DNA from: Halobacillus dabanensis
GTDB lineage: Bacteria; Bacillota; Bacilli; Bacillales; Halobacillaceae
NCBI RefSeq assembly: GCF_900114165.1
Contig: NZ_FOSB01000001.1
Coordinates: forward strand, 434,001 to 498,000
Direction of reading: 5' to 3'
Length of the DNA stretch: 64,000 nt
The notes beneath the pieces were generated by a model. That model was not told the origin of the DNA and ran no database searches. It saw only the letters and a program-made list of their open reading frames with translations. A program made the translations under genes and the position numbers. Shown here piece by piece: positions 1 through 8,399 of this stretch; the stretch's first letter is position 1, and each line of letters begins with the position of its first letter.

Positions 1-181
1 CTACTTCAGCAACAAGCAAATCTACGCCGGGCTGTTGATCAGCTTCAGAGGAAATCGCCTTTTTTAATGCTTCCCAGTGTCCGGCTGGTATGGACTTGGT
101 ATGATCTTCATAAGCAGCCACACGTTGTCGACGGACTTCTTTTAATTCTTCTTTTTTAGCTTCTCTTACAATAATCTTCAT
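1..181 (-). CDS. Acetyltransferase-like protein, N-terminal part (cut by window edge)
   Basis: The first 60 codons of a gene that runs off the left edge. It opens MKIIVREAKKEELKEV, the usual beta-strand/helix opening of a GNAT-fold acetyltransferase (I-R-x-A then an acidic/basic helix). AAAGGAG lies 7 bases before the ATG. It starts 12 bases after the stop of the upstream glutathionyl-hydroquinone-reductase-like gene on the same strand, so the two are probably co-transcribed. The acyl-CoA binding part lies outside the window, so the family call rests on the opening only. Confidence 0.6.
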   Translation of the reverse strand, partial: MKIIVREAKKEELKEVRRQRVAAYEDHTKSIPAGHWEALKKAISSEADQQPGVDLLVAEV

Positions 182-193
182 CAAGCTTCTCCT

Positions 194-1168
194 TTAGTAA
201 CGGAACATTTTCTTACTATTACTCATTTCTTCCCGGTTATGTGGTGTTTCCCATACAGACAAGTCAGGTCCTTTAGGTAAAATCTTTTCTTCTGTACTGT
301 CCGGATTAATGGTGATCGACAAGTGGTAATGCTGCTTGATCGCATCAAAATCTGTCGTGTCACCGAAGCCTTCTGTCTGATATAAATCACGTGCGTACCC
401 CCATAAATTAGGGAATTCGCGGATCAAATTACGGTTTGTACGGAAGCCATTATAGTAGGCAGCATCAAAGCGGGCAAGCGTCGTATATAACCGCACATCG
501 GAGTCTGTAATATAATCGCCGTGCAGGAAGCGGTTGTGGGACAGCCTTTCCTCCAGCTCATCGAGACGGGCGAAAAGACGGTCGAACGCCTCTTCATAGG
601 CAGCCTGGGAGTGGGCGAATCCACATTTGTATACACCATTATTGATGTCATGGAATATTGCATCGCTCAGCTCATCAATAGCATCGCGTAAATCTCCAGG
701 GTAAAGGTCTGGAGCACCTTTTTTATGAAAAGGGGACCAGACTGTTTCAAAATAGTTGGTCAAGTGGAAGTAATCGTTGTTGACTGCTTTCTTTTCTTCG
801 ACATCGACCATGACTGGAACAGTAGGGCGGCCAGCATACTCAGGGTCAGCATTCAAGTAAACTTCGCTGACATACTGGATGCCGAGCACAGGATCCTGAT
901 TGTCCTCATCCAGGGAGAATTCCCAATCGACCCGGCTGATTTGTGGTCGCATCGGACTGACCGTGCCAAGACTGATCGCGTCTTCTAACCCTAGAATCCT
1001 CCTAACGATCACAGCACGATGGGCCCACGGGCATGCGGGGGACCATATCAGCCGATATTTTTCGGTATCGATGGGAAGCTCTTCTCCGAAAGGGGCTGTA
1101 AAGCGATTGGTCTGACGTTTGAAGGAACCATCTTTGCTTATTTCTGCTGGCTTTTTCGTAGAACTCAT
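194..1168 (-). CDS. Glutathionyl-hydroquinone reductase-like protein (YqjG/ECM4 family)
   Basis: A 324-residue protein of the Xi-class glutathione transferase family, which reduces glutathionyl-hydroquinones through a cysteine. The signature CPWAHRAVIVRRILGLED lies near residue 47, with the catalytic Cys in CPWAHR. An all-helical GST C-terminal domain follows (FARLDELEERL, then GDYITDSDVRLYTTLARFD). The length is typical. I chose ATG 1168 over the TTG just upstream because GTGAGGG sits 7 bases before the ATG. Bacilli normally use bacillithiol instead of glutathione, so the physiological thiol is uncertain. A putative acetyltransferase follows after 12 bases. Confidence 0.88.
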   Translation of the reverse strand: MSSTKKPAEISKDGSFKRQTNRFTAPFGEELPIDTEKYRLIWSPACPWAHRAVIVRRILGLEDAISLGTVSPMRPQISRVDWEFSLDEDNQDPVLGIQYVSEVYLNADPEYAGRPTVPVMVDVEEKKAVNNDYFHLTNYFETVWSPFHKKGAPDLYPGDLRDAIDELSDAIFHDINNGVYKCGFAHSQAAYEEAFDRLFARLDELEERLSHNRFLHGDYITDSDVRLYTTLARFDAAYYNGFRTNRNLIREFPNLWGYARDLYQTEGFGDTTDFDAIKQHYHLSITINPDSTEEKILPKGPDLSVWETPHNREEMSNSKKMFRY

Positions 1169-1567
1169 CAAAAATCCCTCACTTTCAAGATATTTATTGT
1201 ATCTTGTTTATCGCACGTTCTCCTACTACCGTCAAGAAATTAGCCTTTTAATCTTTTAGGTTTTATCCTATCCAGCACTCTTGTAATGTTTGAATTTTAT
1301 CACCTCTGTACAGACGATCTGCATTTTGAAATCTACCCCATATGCGGTTGGCCAAAGTGATTCCCCATTAGTTTCAGGCCGGCCAAACCCCTAATTAAAA
1401 TAGAAAATAGGAAGGTGGTATACGTACAGATCAGGAGCATCCAGGGCCCTGTTCTACCATAAGGTTGAAAATTTCTTTTTATCTGTTTTCTTTTTATGAT
1501 GGTTTGATAAGCTTTAATAGAAAGAGTGAATAAGAGGTGTATTTCTTTGTATAATAAGGAGGTTACA
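1169..1567. other. Intergenic region with no recognised gene
   Basis: About 400 bases between two divergent genes. Reading frames here are short and lack ribosome sites. I see no convincing hairpin terminator or riboswitch. It should hold the promoters of both flanking genes, but none could be picked with confidence. Confidence 0.5.
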
Positions 1568-2097
1568 GTGCACAAATATAAGCGAATACATATCATTGGT
1601 TCTGTAGCGAGTGGAAAGACTACTTTGGCAAAGCGACTATCCTCCACATGGAACATCCTTATTATGAATTGGACAACGTTGTGTGGGAGCGACATAATTC
1701 AGGCGACAGGAGAAGAACAGAAAAGGAAAGGGAAGAATACTTAAGAGAACTACTTCAATCGGAAGAATGGATTGTGGAAGGTGTGCACAACGAATCATGG
1801 GTAGCAGAAAGCTTCCATAAGGCAGATTTGGTTATATTCCTGGATACGAAATATTCAGTCAGAACCTATCGAATCATCAAACGATTCATTTTTCAAAAAC
1901 TTTGTTTAGAGAAGTCGAATTACAAGCCGACGATAAAAATATTTTTTAAGATGTTCAAGTGGAACAAACAATTTGAAGAAGGCGGCAAGCCAAATTTTTT
2001 TAATGTGTATGCAGACCTTCAGAACAAAGTCTTCATTGCCCGAACTAACAGGTGCATCAATAGGTTCTTTAAGGATTCTACTTCGGCTGTCAATTGA
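1568..2097 (+). pseudogene. Frameshifted P-loop nucleotide kinase (topology-modulation/FlaR-like)
   Basis: The gene starts at GTG 1568, five bases after AAGGAGG, and encodes VHKYKRIHIIGSVASGKTTL, a Walker A motif (GSVASGKTT). Around bases 1640-1649 the frame is lost. The remainder (HPYYELDNVVWERHNSGDRR, then WIVEGVHNESWVAESFHKAD) continues one base earlier in phase, to the stop at 2097. The two parts join into one small kinase of about 175 residues of the AAA/adenylate-kinase-like family that bacilli annotate as topology modulation protein. A single missing base would explain it. It is either a recent pseudogene or a sequencing error. Confidence 0.8.
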
Positions 2098-2145
2098 TAA
2101 ATGAATAGTTAGTTATCCATAACATTTTTATAAAGGGGAGATTGT

Positions 2146-2913
2146 ATGGTTATGAAGCCTTCAGATATACGAATGAGTTTTAGAACAGAAGAAAATACGG
2201 GGACAACTTCAGGGATGTGTGAAAAATATACTCAGGCGAACCTCGTCACACTGCCTAAAGCTTACGCATTCGATTTCTTATTGTTCTGCATGAGAAATCC
2301 GAAGCCATGTCCATTAGTGGAAGTGATGGAAGCGGGACAGACCGTTCCAAAGGTTGCTGAAGCAGATATCCGGACAGACTTGCCGCGCTATCGGATTTAC
2401 CGGGATGGGAAGTTCACAGAAGAGGTTTTGAATATCTCCGATGTATGGCAGGAGGATTTTGTCACATTTCTGATCGGATGCAGCTTCACTTTTGAACAAG
2501 CACTTTTGGACGAAGGCATTCCATTGTTTCACCAGGTGCAGAAAAAAGTGGTTCCGATGTTCGATACGACGATTCCTTTAGAAACAGCCGGGATTTTTAA
2601 AGGGAATATGGTCGTAAGTATGAGAGCGGTACCTAATGAGTTAGTACAGCGTGCACTTTCCATTTCTGATCGTTTTGAACAATCGCACGGAAGCCCTGTC
2701 CATATCGGTGATCCGGAAGAGATAGGGATTACAGATTTGCAAAAGCCAGATTATGGGGAAGCGGTCGATTTTGATCCTGCCAAAGTCACCCCTGTATTTT
2801 GGGCATGTGGAGTGACTCCGCAGAACGCCGCATTGCAGGCGAAGCCCACCATCATGATTACTCATGCTCCTGGTCATATGCTGATTACAGATCAAATGGA
2901 TGCGAATTACTAG
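2146..2913 (+). CDS. D-glutamate cyclase family / putative hydro-lyase (DUF1445, YcsI-like)
   Basis: A 255-residue protein of the DUF1445 family (B. subtilis YcsI; mammalian D-glutamate cyclase carries the same domain). Recognisable blocks are CEKYTQANLVTLPK near residue 25, FVTFLIGCSFTFEQALL near 105, and WACGVTPQNA with THAPGHMLITD at the C-terminus. AAGGGGAG precedes ATG 2146 by about 5 bases; ATG 2152 is a possible alternative. In B. subtilis the gene sits near the kip/5-oxoprolinase genes, but here it stands alone. The true substrate in bacteria is not settled. Confidence 0.85.
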   Translation: MVMKPSDIRMSFRTEENTGTTSGMCEKYTQANLVTLPKAYAFDFLLFCMRNPKPCPLVEVMEAGQTVPKVAEADIRTDLPRYRIYRDGKFTEEVLNISDVWQEDFVTFLIGCSFTFEQALLDEGIPLFHQVQKKVVPMFDTTIPLETAGIFKGNMVVSMRAVPNELVQRALSISDRFEQSHGSPVHIGDPEEIGITDLQKPDYGEAVDFDPAKVTPVFWACGVTPQNAALQAKPTIMITHAPGHMLITDQMDANY

Positions 2914-3142
2914 TCTGGTTATTTCTTCGAGAACACTCCTGGACAAACAGGATGTAAGGAAATGGATGATATTTTTTATGTGAAGCGGTTAATTGAGTTT
3001 GCTGGGCAAGCATGGAAAAGAATTTAGTATCCCGATGGAATAACTTCTTTTTATTGAGGGGAAGCTGAATGAATGGATGCTTCTGAACGTAAATTATTGC
3101 AATTTAAGCTATGAGGATTAAAATAGATATAGGTGAAAAACG

Positions 3143-3163
3143 TTTGCTTAGAATCGAAGCAAA
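3143..3163. promoter_or_regulatory. Inverted repeat upstream of the PRPP synthetase gene
   Basis: TTTGCTT at 3143-3149 and AAGCAAA at 3157-3163 form a perfect 7-bp dyad with a 7-base spacer, about 50 bases before the start codon. It looks like an operator, but no regulator is assigned. No PurR-type box was seen here. Confidence 0.35.
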
Positions 3164-3210
3164 TGATAAGTTTTTCTTTAATAACTTCTTTTAGCACAGG
3201 AGAGATACAT

Positions 3211-4155
3211 ATGGACACACAATCAGAAATGAAGCTCTTTACTTTGAATTCCAACGAACCATTAGCCCAAGAGATCTCGGAGATTTTAAAAGTGCCTTTA
3301 GGAAAAAGTTCTGTCGTCCGTTTCAGTGATGGCGAGATGCAAGTCAACATCGAAGAAAGTGTACGTGGAGATGATATTTATCTTGTTCAATCCACTTCCC
3401 AGCCTGTCAATGAACACGTGATGGAGCTTTTAGTCATGGTAGATGCTTTGAAGCGAGCGTCTGCTAAAACGATCAATGTCGTCATCCCTTACTACGGGTA
3501 TGCGCGCCAGGATCGCAAAGCCCGTCCACGTGAACCGATTACAGCGAAGTTGATCGCCAACCTACTGGAGAAAGCAGGCGTATCCCGAGTGATCACTTTA
3601 GATTTACATGCCCCACAAATCCAGGGCTTCTTCAATATTCCGGTGGATCAGTTGCAGGGAATCCCGATTTTAGGGAAGCATTTTAAAAAGAAAGATATTG
3701 ATGATCTGGTTGTCGTCGCGCCTAATACAAGTGGGATGAATCGGGTCAGGAAGATGGCCAACATATTGGATGCCCCACTCGCTTTCATCGATAAGCGAAA
3801 AGCGGAGCCAGGCATGCCGGAAATAAGAGATGTAGTCGGAGATGTGGAAGGGAAAAACGTCCTTATCGTCGATGACATGATGGATACAGCAAGTACGGTT
3901 ACGGTAGCAGCTGACATCCTTCATGAAAACGGCGTCAACGACATTTATGCTTGCGGTACACACGCCGTTTTATCTGACCCTGCTGTAATAAAAATTGAAC
4001 AATCTCCGATAAAAGAATTAGTGATCACAAATTCCATTTTCCAGCCGGAAGAGAAGCAGATTGATAAAATGACGATTCTTTCTGTCGCTCCTTTGTTAGC
4101 AGATGCATTGGTACGTGTCCAGCACGAATATTCTGTGAGTGTACTGTTCGACTAA
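3211..4155 (+). CDS. prs: Ribose-phosphate pyrophosphokinase, divergent second copy
   Basis: A 314-residue class I PRPP synthetase, which makes PRPP from ribose 5-phosphate and ATP. It keeps the catalytic/flexible-loop block [18 protein letters not shown] and [15 protein letters not shown]. The conserved SPDHGG segment reads APNTSG here, and the PRPP loop reads [10 protein letters not shown] where housekeeping enzymes have DD-[IM]-[IM]-DTAGT. These changes, and the lack of glmU/spoVG neighbours, suggest a secondary paralogue with altered regulation or activity. The start is ATG 3211, preceded by CAGGAGAG; upstream in-frame codons lack a ribosome site. Confidence 0.88.
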   Translation: MDTQSEMKLFTLNSNEPLAQEISEILKVPLGKSSVVRFSDGEMQVNIEESVRGDDIYLVQSTSQPVNEHVMELLVMVDALKRASAKTINVVIPYYGYARQDRKARPREPITAKLIANLLEKAGVSRVITLDLHAPQIQGFFNIPVDQLQGIPILGKHFKKKDIDDLVVVAPNTSGMNRVRKMANILDAPLAFIDKRKAEPGMPEIRDVVGDVEGKNVLIVDDMMDTASTVTVAADILHENGVNDIYACGTHAVLSDPAVIKIEQSPIKELVITNSIFQPEEKQIDKMTILSVAPLLADALVRVQHEYSVSVLFD

Positions 4156-4216
4156 TATATATTTTAGAAGCACTTCCTGCTAGTGAACAACAAAAAATTC
4201 CCGTTTTATCCAATCT

Positions 4217-4249
4217 AGCAGCTCATGTACTGACATGAGCTGCTTTTTT
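4217..4249 (+). terminator. Rho-independent terminator after prs
   Basis: A perfect 12-bp stem (AGCAGCTCATGT / ACATGAGCTGCT) with a 4-base loop, followed by six T. Confidence 0.92.
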
Positions 4250-4386
4250 CATGTCCTTATTTTTTACAGGCATAAATAGTAAATGTATGGCGTGCTGTAC
4301 ATGCTGGATTCACAGCTCACAGTCAGTTAGGCTACCACAGCCCCCATTTGCTTCCACATCCTATCATTCCTTGCCAAACTGTGACT

Positions 4387-4415
4387 TTGACGTGATGTAC
4401 GGACATCTCTATAAT
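4387..4415 (+). promoter_or_regulatory. Sigma-A-type promoter of the BCCT transporter gene
   Basis: TTGACG (4387-4392), a 17-base spacer and TATAAT (4410-4415) form a near-consensus housekeeping promoter. It leaves a leader of about 130 bases before the ATG at 4554. No known riboswitch was recognised in that leader. Confidence 0.75.
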
Positions 4416-4553
4416 TAATCTTTATGTGAAAAAAGTCGAAGAACAAGAGGAGTATTCGTTTTCTGAACGTGTAAAGAACAAAACCATTTATATTCGTAAT
4501 AGATTTACAAATAATCTTAACTATAGCAGGTTAAATAACCTAGGAGGAAAATA

Positions 4554-6134
4554 ATGAACGAAAAAACGAATAGGAGAACGAGGATGGACTGGATCACATT
4601 CAGTATCAGTGGAGGCTTTCTCGTGTTATTTTTATTGATGTCTCTTTTAAACAAAGACCTGATGGGAGAATGGATCTCAAGCTCGTTCGACTTTTCCGTT
4701 ACATTCTTTGGAGCCTTTTGGCAATTGCTACTGCTCGCTACATTTGTAGTTGGTATCTCGTTAGTATTGTCGAAATATGGAAAAGTGAAATTAGGAAAAT
4801 TGGACCGTCCTGAAAACGGATGGTTCCGTTGGGTATCCATGATTCTTTGTACATTGCTGGCAAGTGGCGGGGTTTTCTGGGCTGCCGGGGAACCGATTTA
4901 TCACTTCTTGACGACGCCTCCGCTTTTTGCAGATGAGGGGATGACAAGTGCTCAGGCAGTCGTACCTGGTTTAGCTCAAAGCTTTTTCCATTGGGGATTC
5001 ACCGCATGGGCTTGTTTAGGGACGGTAGCTACGATTGTACTTATGTATGCGCACTATCATAAAGGCTATCCTTTAAAGCCACGGGCGATTTTGTATCCGA
5101 TGGTAGGGGAGAAGATTTTCAATAAGAAAAGTTTCATCGGAGCGACCGCCGATATTGTTTCTGTCATTGCCGTAGCAGCAGGTACGATCGGACCGATCGG
5201 CTTTTTAGGATTACAAGTCGGTTATGCGCTCAATTATTTGTTCAATATCCCGGATACTATTTTTACTCAGTCACTGGTGATCATTTTCCTTGTGACGATT
5301 GCTGCCATTTCTGCTGCTTCTGGAGTGGATAAAGGTATTCAACTTCTCAGTCGTCTGAACGTCGGTTTTGCAGTCGTATTAATGATTGCCATGCTCATTC
5401 TAGGACCAACCATGTTCATCATCGATTCATTCATCGCTGCGGAAGCTTTTCAAATTCAAAACTTTCTCCGTATGAGTCTTTACCGCGGAGATAGTGGTTG
5501 GCTCGGTTACTGGACTGTATTCTTCTGGGGTTGGTTCCTCGGTTTCGGACCGGCGATGGCGATGTTCATCAGTCGTATTTCCAGAGGACGTACAATCCGG
5601 GAACTGATACTTGCAGTAGCGATCATTGCTCCGATTGTCAGTAACTTCTGGTTCGCCGTTGTAGGAGGATCTGGTCTGTTTTATGAGTTAGAGGCCCCTG
5701 GTGCTGTCTCTACGGCCTTGAATGAAACAGGAATGCCTGCTGCCGTCATGGCGATTATGGAACAAGTACCATTCGGGATGGTTATGGCAGCTGGATTTTT
5801 AATCGTTACGATCATCTTCGTCGCAACCACAGCTGACTCAATGTCGTATTCTGTAGCAGTCACGATCACAGGTGACACCCATCCACCACGTGGCCTTCGT
5901 GTGTTTTGGGCATTGTTGTTTGGCGGTATCGCTGCCACCCTGCTCGGTATTGGGGAAAGCAGTATTCAAACATTGCAAAACTTCATCGTGGTCACCGCAG
6001 TTCCTGTTTCTTTGTTATTATTACCGCCTGTCTGGTTAGCACCGAAAGTCGCTAAACAGATGGCGAAGGAACAAGGGCTTATCAGGGAAAATAGTGTTCC
6101 AGTAGAAAAAGAAAATGACCGTAAAATATCATAA
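4554..6134 (+). CDS. BCCT-family (betaine/choline/carnitine type) transporter
   Basis: A 526-residue, 12-TM sodium- or proton-coupled carrier of the BCCT family, used by halophiles to import osmolytes. The family signature in TM8, ISRISRGRTIREL, is intact, and GEPIYHF follows TM3. The aromatic box of BetP/OpuD-type betaine carriers in TM8 (W-x-W-W-x-x-W) reads WGWFLGF here, so two of the four tryptophans are phenylalanine. The substrate may therefore not be glycine betaine. The ribosome site AGGAGG lies 7 bases before ATG 4554. It is monocistronic, with its own promoter and terminator. Confidence 0.92.
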   Translation: MNEKTNRRTRMDWITFSISGGFLVLFLLMSLLNKDLMGEWISSSFDFSVTFFGAFWQLLLLATFVVGISLVLSKYGKVKLGKLDRPENGWFRWVSMILCTLLASGGVFWAAGEPIYHFLTTPPLFADEGMTSAQAVVPGLAQSFFHWGFTAWACLGTVATIVLMYAHYHKGYPLKPRAILYPMVGEKIFNKKSFIGATADIVSVIAVAAGTIGPIGFLGLQVGYALNYLFNIPDTIFTQSLVIIFLVTIAAISAASGVDKGIQLLSRLNVGFAVVLMIAMLILGPTMFIIDSFIAAEAFQIQNFLRMSLYRGDSGWLGYWTVFFWGWFLGFGPAMAMFISRISRGRTIRELILAVAIIAPIVSNFWFAVVGGSGLFYELEAPGAVSTALNETGMPAAVMAIMEQVPFGMVMAAGFLIVTIIFVATTADSMSYSVAVTITGDTHPPRGLRVFWALLFGGIAATLLGIGESSIQTLQNFIVVTAVPVSLLLLPPVWLAPKVAKQMAKEQGLIRENSVPVEKENDRKIS

Positions 6135-6142
6135 ATAAATGA

Positions 6143-6190
6143 AAGCCGCTTTCTATCCCTTATTCAGATTAGTAAAGCGGCTTCTTTATT
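6143..6190 (+). terminator. Terminator after the BCCT gene
   Basis: AAGCCGCTTT pairs with AAAGCGGCTT across a 21-base loop, followed by TCTTTATT. The T-run is short, but the position is right. Confidence 0.75.
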
Positions 6191-6582
6191 ATGTTTTACC
6201 ACCTGATTTCAATTATTTTAGTGTAATAATGTACCCGTGATAAGGCAACTGATTAGTGTTAATATTGGATTATTTCCATTGGATTACCGCCCTTTTTCCT
6301 TTTAAGTTCGTCTAATTATTAAGATGTACAATAAGATCGGAAAATGGTTTCTGGAACAAAAATCACAAAGTGTTTTATGAGGTGATATTTTACCAGGTCT
6401 CTCCAATCTCGTGGTAGATGTTTTTTATTTACAGGAAATTTATGGTTTGGTACGTTGTACTATATACGATATCCTTTGGGGGAAAATAGTGAAGTTAGAA
6501 AACGAGCCTGCTTTTGCAGTAATGATGTGAAAATTGAAGTGACAAAGTGACAAATACTTCCGAAAAAGGGGTTGGAAACCAT
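6191..6582. other. Intergenic region with no recognised gene
   Basis: About 390 AT-rich bases. No reading frame with a plausible ribosome site was found. It presumably contains the promoter of the next gene; no candidate is clear enough to mark. Confidence 0.45.
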
Positions 6583-7104
6583 ATGATGGGGAAAATTTTA
6601 AATTGGTCATTATATGCATTGGGGGCATTATCTCTTATTGTAATTGGGGTGATTGCTTGGGGTGTCATTTCAGGATTACATAGTGCAGAATCCATCACGG
6701 AAGAACAGGAACAGAAAATGCAGGAGGTCAACAAACCTACGGAACAAAAAGAAATTGTCAAAGTCCACGAAGATGGTATTCCTACAGAAGAAACTTTCCA
6801 ACAACAAATTCACAACATGACACACCAAAAAGTCATAGCGGCAGAGAAATGGGGGAAACAGCAAATCACCCCTGAACAAATCGATCGGTTGCTTGGAATT
6901 TTGAAAACGATCGAAGAAACCGAACGCCATTACGAACATTTCGATTTTTACAAGAAAACGTTGGAAGCGTGGGATGGAGGCAACTTTTCAAACTCCGTTA
7001 TGGTTCACAATACAATATGGGAATGGCAAAATGGTTCGGTCGGAAAAGCAACGGGCCTTCTATCTGAAGAAGAAGAACGCCAATATATTGAAAATAATTT
7101 TTAA
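6583..7104 (+). CDS. Membrane-anchored hypothetical protein (DUF6241-like)
   Basis: A protein of about 173 residues with one N-terminal membrane segment (residues 5-25, LYALGALSLIVIGVIAWG), then a charged extracellular linker rich in E/Q/K, and a helical C-terminal domain (HQKVIAAEKWGKQQITP and DFYKKTLEAWDGGNFSNSV). This arrangement resembles the DUF6241 family of Bacillaceae; function unknown. Start ATG 6583 (or 6586) is chosen because AAAGGGG lies about 11 bases upstream and the membrane segment then begins immediately. No partner gene is evident. Confidence 0.7.
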   Translation: MMGKILNWSLYALGALSLIVIGVIAWGVISGLHSAESITEEQEQKMQEVNKPTEQKEIVKVHEDGIPTEETFQQQIHNMTHQKVIAAEKWGKQQITPEQIDRLLGILKTIEETERHYEHFDFYKKTLEAWDGGNFSNSVMVHNTIWEWQNGSVGKATGLLSEEEERQYIENNF

Positions 7105-7229
7105 TAAAGAAAAAACGAAACGGAGTGTTTTACTTATGCTTAAAAATATCGAACAATAAATTTAGGTTTCTTCCACCTCCTATAAGGGAAAATGACACTT
7201 ATATTACAAGATAAACAGGAGGAATCATT

Positions 7230-7574
7230 ATGCCTAACGAAACTAAACAAACCTTCCACATTACAGACTATAACGACTTCAACCGTGTCTGTGTTGAAAA
7301 CGACGGATTAGCTTTTCCGGAACTTAAAAAAATGATGGAAGACTACATATTAAGTCAGGACAGCATGGGGTTTAAAGAATGCTGGATCCAGGATGAGCAG
7401 GTGGAACAGGGAGAGGTAAGAGCGGTTCAAGTTAATTTCCTGGATACGAATACTAATAACTTCATACGTCTTTGGGGTTCTAAAAATAAAGATAATGATC
7501 AAGTATTGGATATGAAAGTGGATGCGATTGACTTGAGTACGGAAGAAGTTGTTTATGAACGTCAATTAGTATAA
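7230..7574 (+). CDS. Hypothetical 114-residue cytosolic protein
   Basis: A small acidic soluble protein with a good ribosome site (AGGAGG, 8 bases before ATG). It has no signal peptide and no membrane segment. Visible features are an N-terminal FHITDYNDFNRVCVEND and a beta-rich middle (VRAVQVNFLDTNTNNFIRLW). I do not recognise the family. It ends just before a bidirectional terminator shared with the convergent DJ-1 gene. Confidence 0.7.
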   Translation: MPNETKQTFHITDYNDFNRVCVENDGLAFPELKKMMEDYILSQDSMGFKECWIQDEQVEQGEVRAVQVNFLDTNTNNFIRLWGSKNKDNDQVLDMKVDAIDLSTEEVVYERQLV

Positions 7575-7580
7575 TAAGAA

Positions 7581-7615
7581 AGAAGGAGATTAGTCTGATG
7601 TGCTAATCTCCTTCT
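7581..7615. terminator. Bidirectional terminator between convergent genes
   Basis: AGAAGGAGATTAG pairs perfectly with CTAATCTCCTTCT over a 9-base loop. The T-rich tail is better on the minus strand, so it serves both neighbours. Confidence 0.75.
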
Positions 7616-7622
7616 CTATATC

Positions 7623-8192
7623 TTATGAGTTAACAGTCGTCCCTTTAACCTGCTTCACGAATTCTTTCATAATCGAGGGTAAGTCTGGCCAGGCGTGACC
7701 GGATACGAGGTTATGATCGACGTAATTCATTTCATCCATATATTCGGCTCCGATACTCTCTACTTCAGGTCGGCAAGCATGATAGGCGGTCAATTTACGT
7801 CCTTTGACGATTTCTGCAATCGTGGTCAAAACCAGGCTTCCGTGGCACATGACTGCAATCGGTTTTTCTGCAATGAAGAAATGGCTGACGATTCCTGGTA
7901 GATCATCGTGCATGCGGATGTGTTCAGGAGCGCGGCCACCCGGAATGATGAGTGCATTGTAATCGTTGGGATCGACATCTTCAAAGGTTTTGTTGGCATC
8001 AATCATGTATCCCTTTTTCTCTGTGTACGTCTCCCAATCTTCAAAATCGTGAATCACTGTGTTCAATTTCTTTTGATGGGGAGCAGCGATATCCACTTCA
8101 AAACCTTCCTCCAAGCAACGGAAATAAGGGTAATACACCTCTAAAGCTTCGACGGCATCACCGGTGACAATCAAGACTTTCTTAGCAGCCAT
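7623..8192 (-). CDS. DJ-1/PfpI family protein
   Basis: A 189-residue class I glutamine-amidotransferase-like protein. The nucleophile elbow AVMCHGSLVL holds the family cysteine near residue 115, and LIIPGGRAPEHIR upstream provides the conserved glycine turn. Family members act as glyoxalase/deglycase-type or stress chaperone-like proteins; which applies here cannot be told. GGAGGTTG lies 7 bases before the ATG. It is a single gene, divergent from the AraC-type regulator. Confidence 0.9.
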   Translation of the reverse strand: MAAKKVLIVTGDAVEALEVYYPYFRCLEEGFEVDIAAPHQKKLNTVIHDFEDWETYTEKKGYMIDANKTFEDVDPNDYNALIIPGGRAPEHIRMHDDLPGIVSHFFIAEKPIAVMCHGSLVLTTIAEIVKGRKLTAYHACRPEVESIGAEYMDEMNYVDHNLVSGHAWPDLPSIMKEFVKQVKGTTVNS

Positions 8193-8399
8193 TTTTTCAA
8201 CCTCCTAAAGTAGAATTACACACACTGTTTATTCCCTGATAGTATCCAAATTCAAACCTATATTTGAAAAATCATCCGGAGACGATTAAAGGGGTGATCC
8301 GTGGTAGAAATATGACATGAAAACTAACAGGGAGAAGCATTAGCTGTCATGTTTTCATGATAAATTATTGGTAGAGTGAAAATAAGGGAGGGAAACGCC

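Noticed and set aside
1333-1695. 120-codon minus-strand frame
   Set aside because: It overlaps the Walker A part of the kinase gene antisense, has no ribosome site and resembles nothing.
2914-3027. In-frame continuation after the D-glutamate-cyclase-family stop codon (to IEFAGQAWKRI)
   Set aside because: The family normally ends at APGHMLITD plus a few residues, so the stop is in the right place. The extension has no recognised family.
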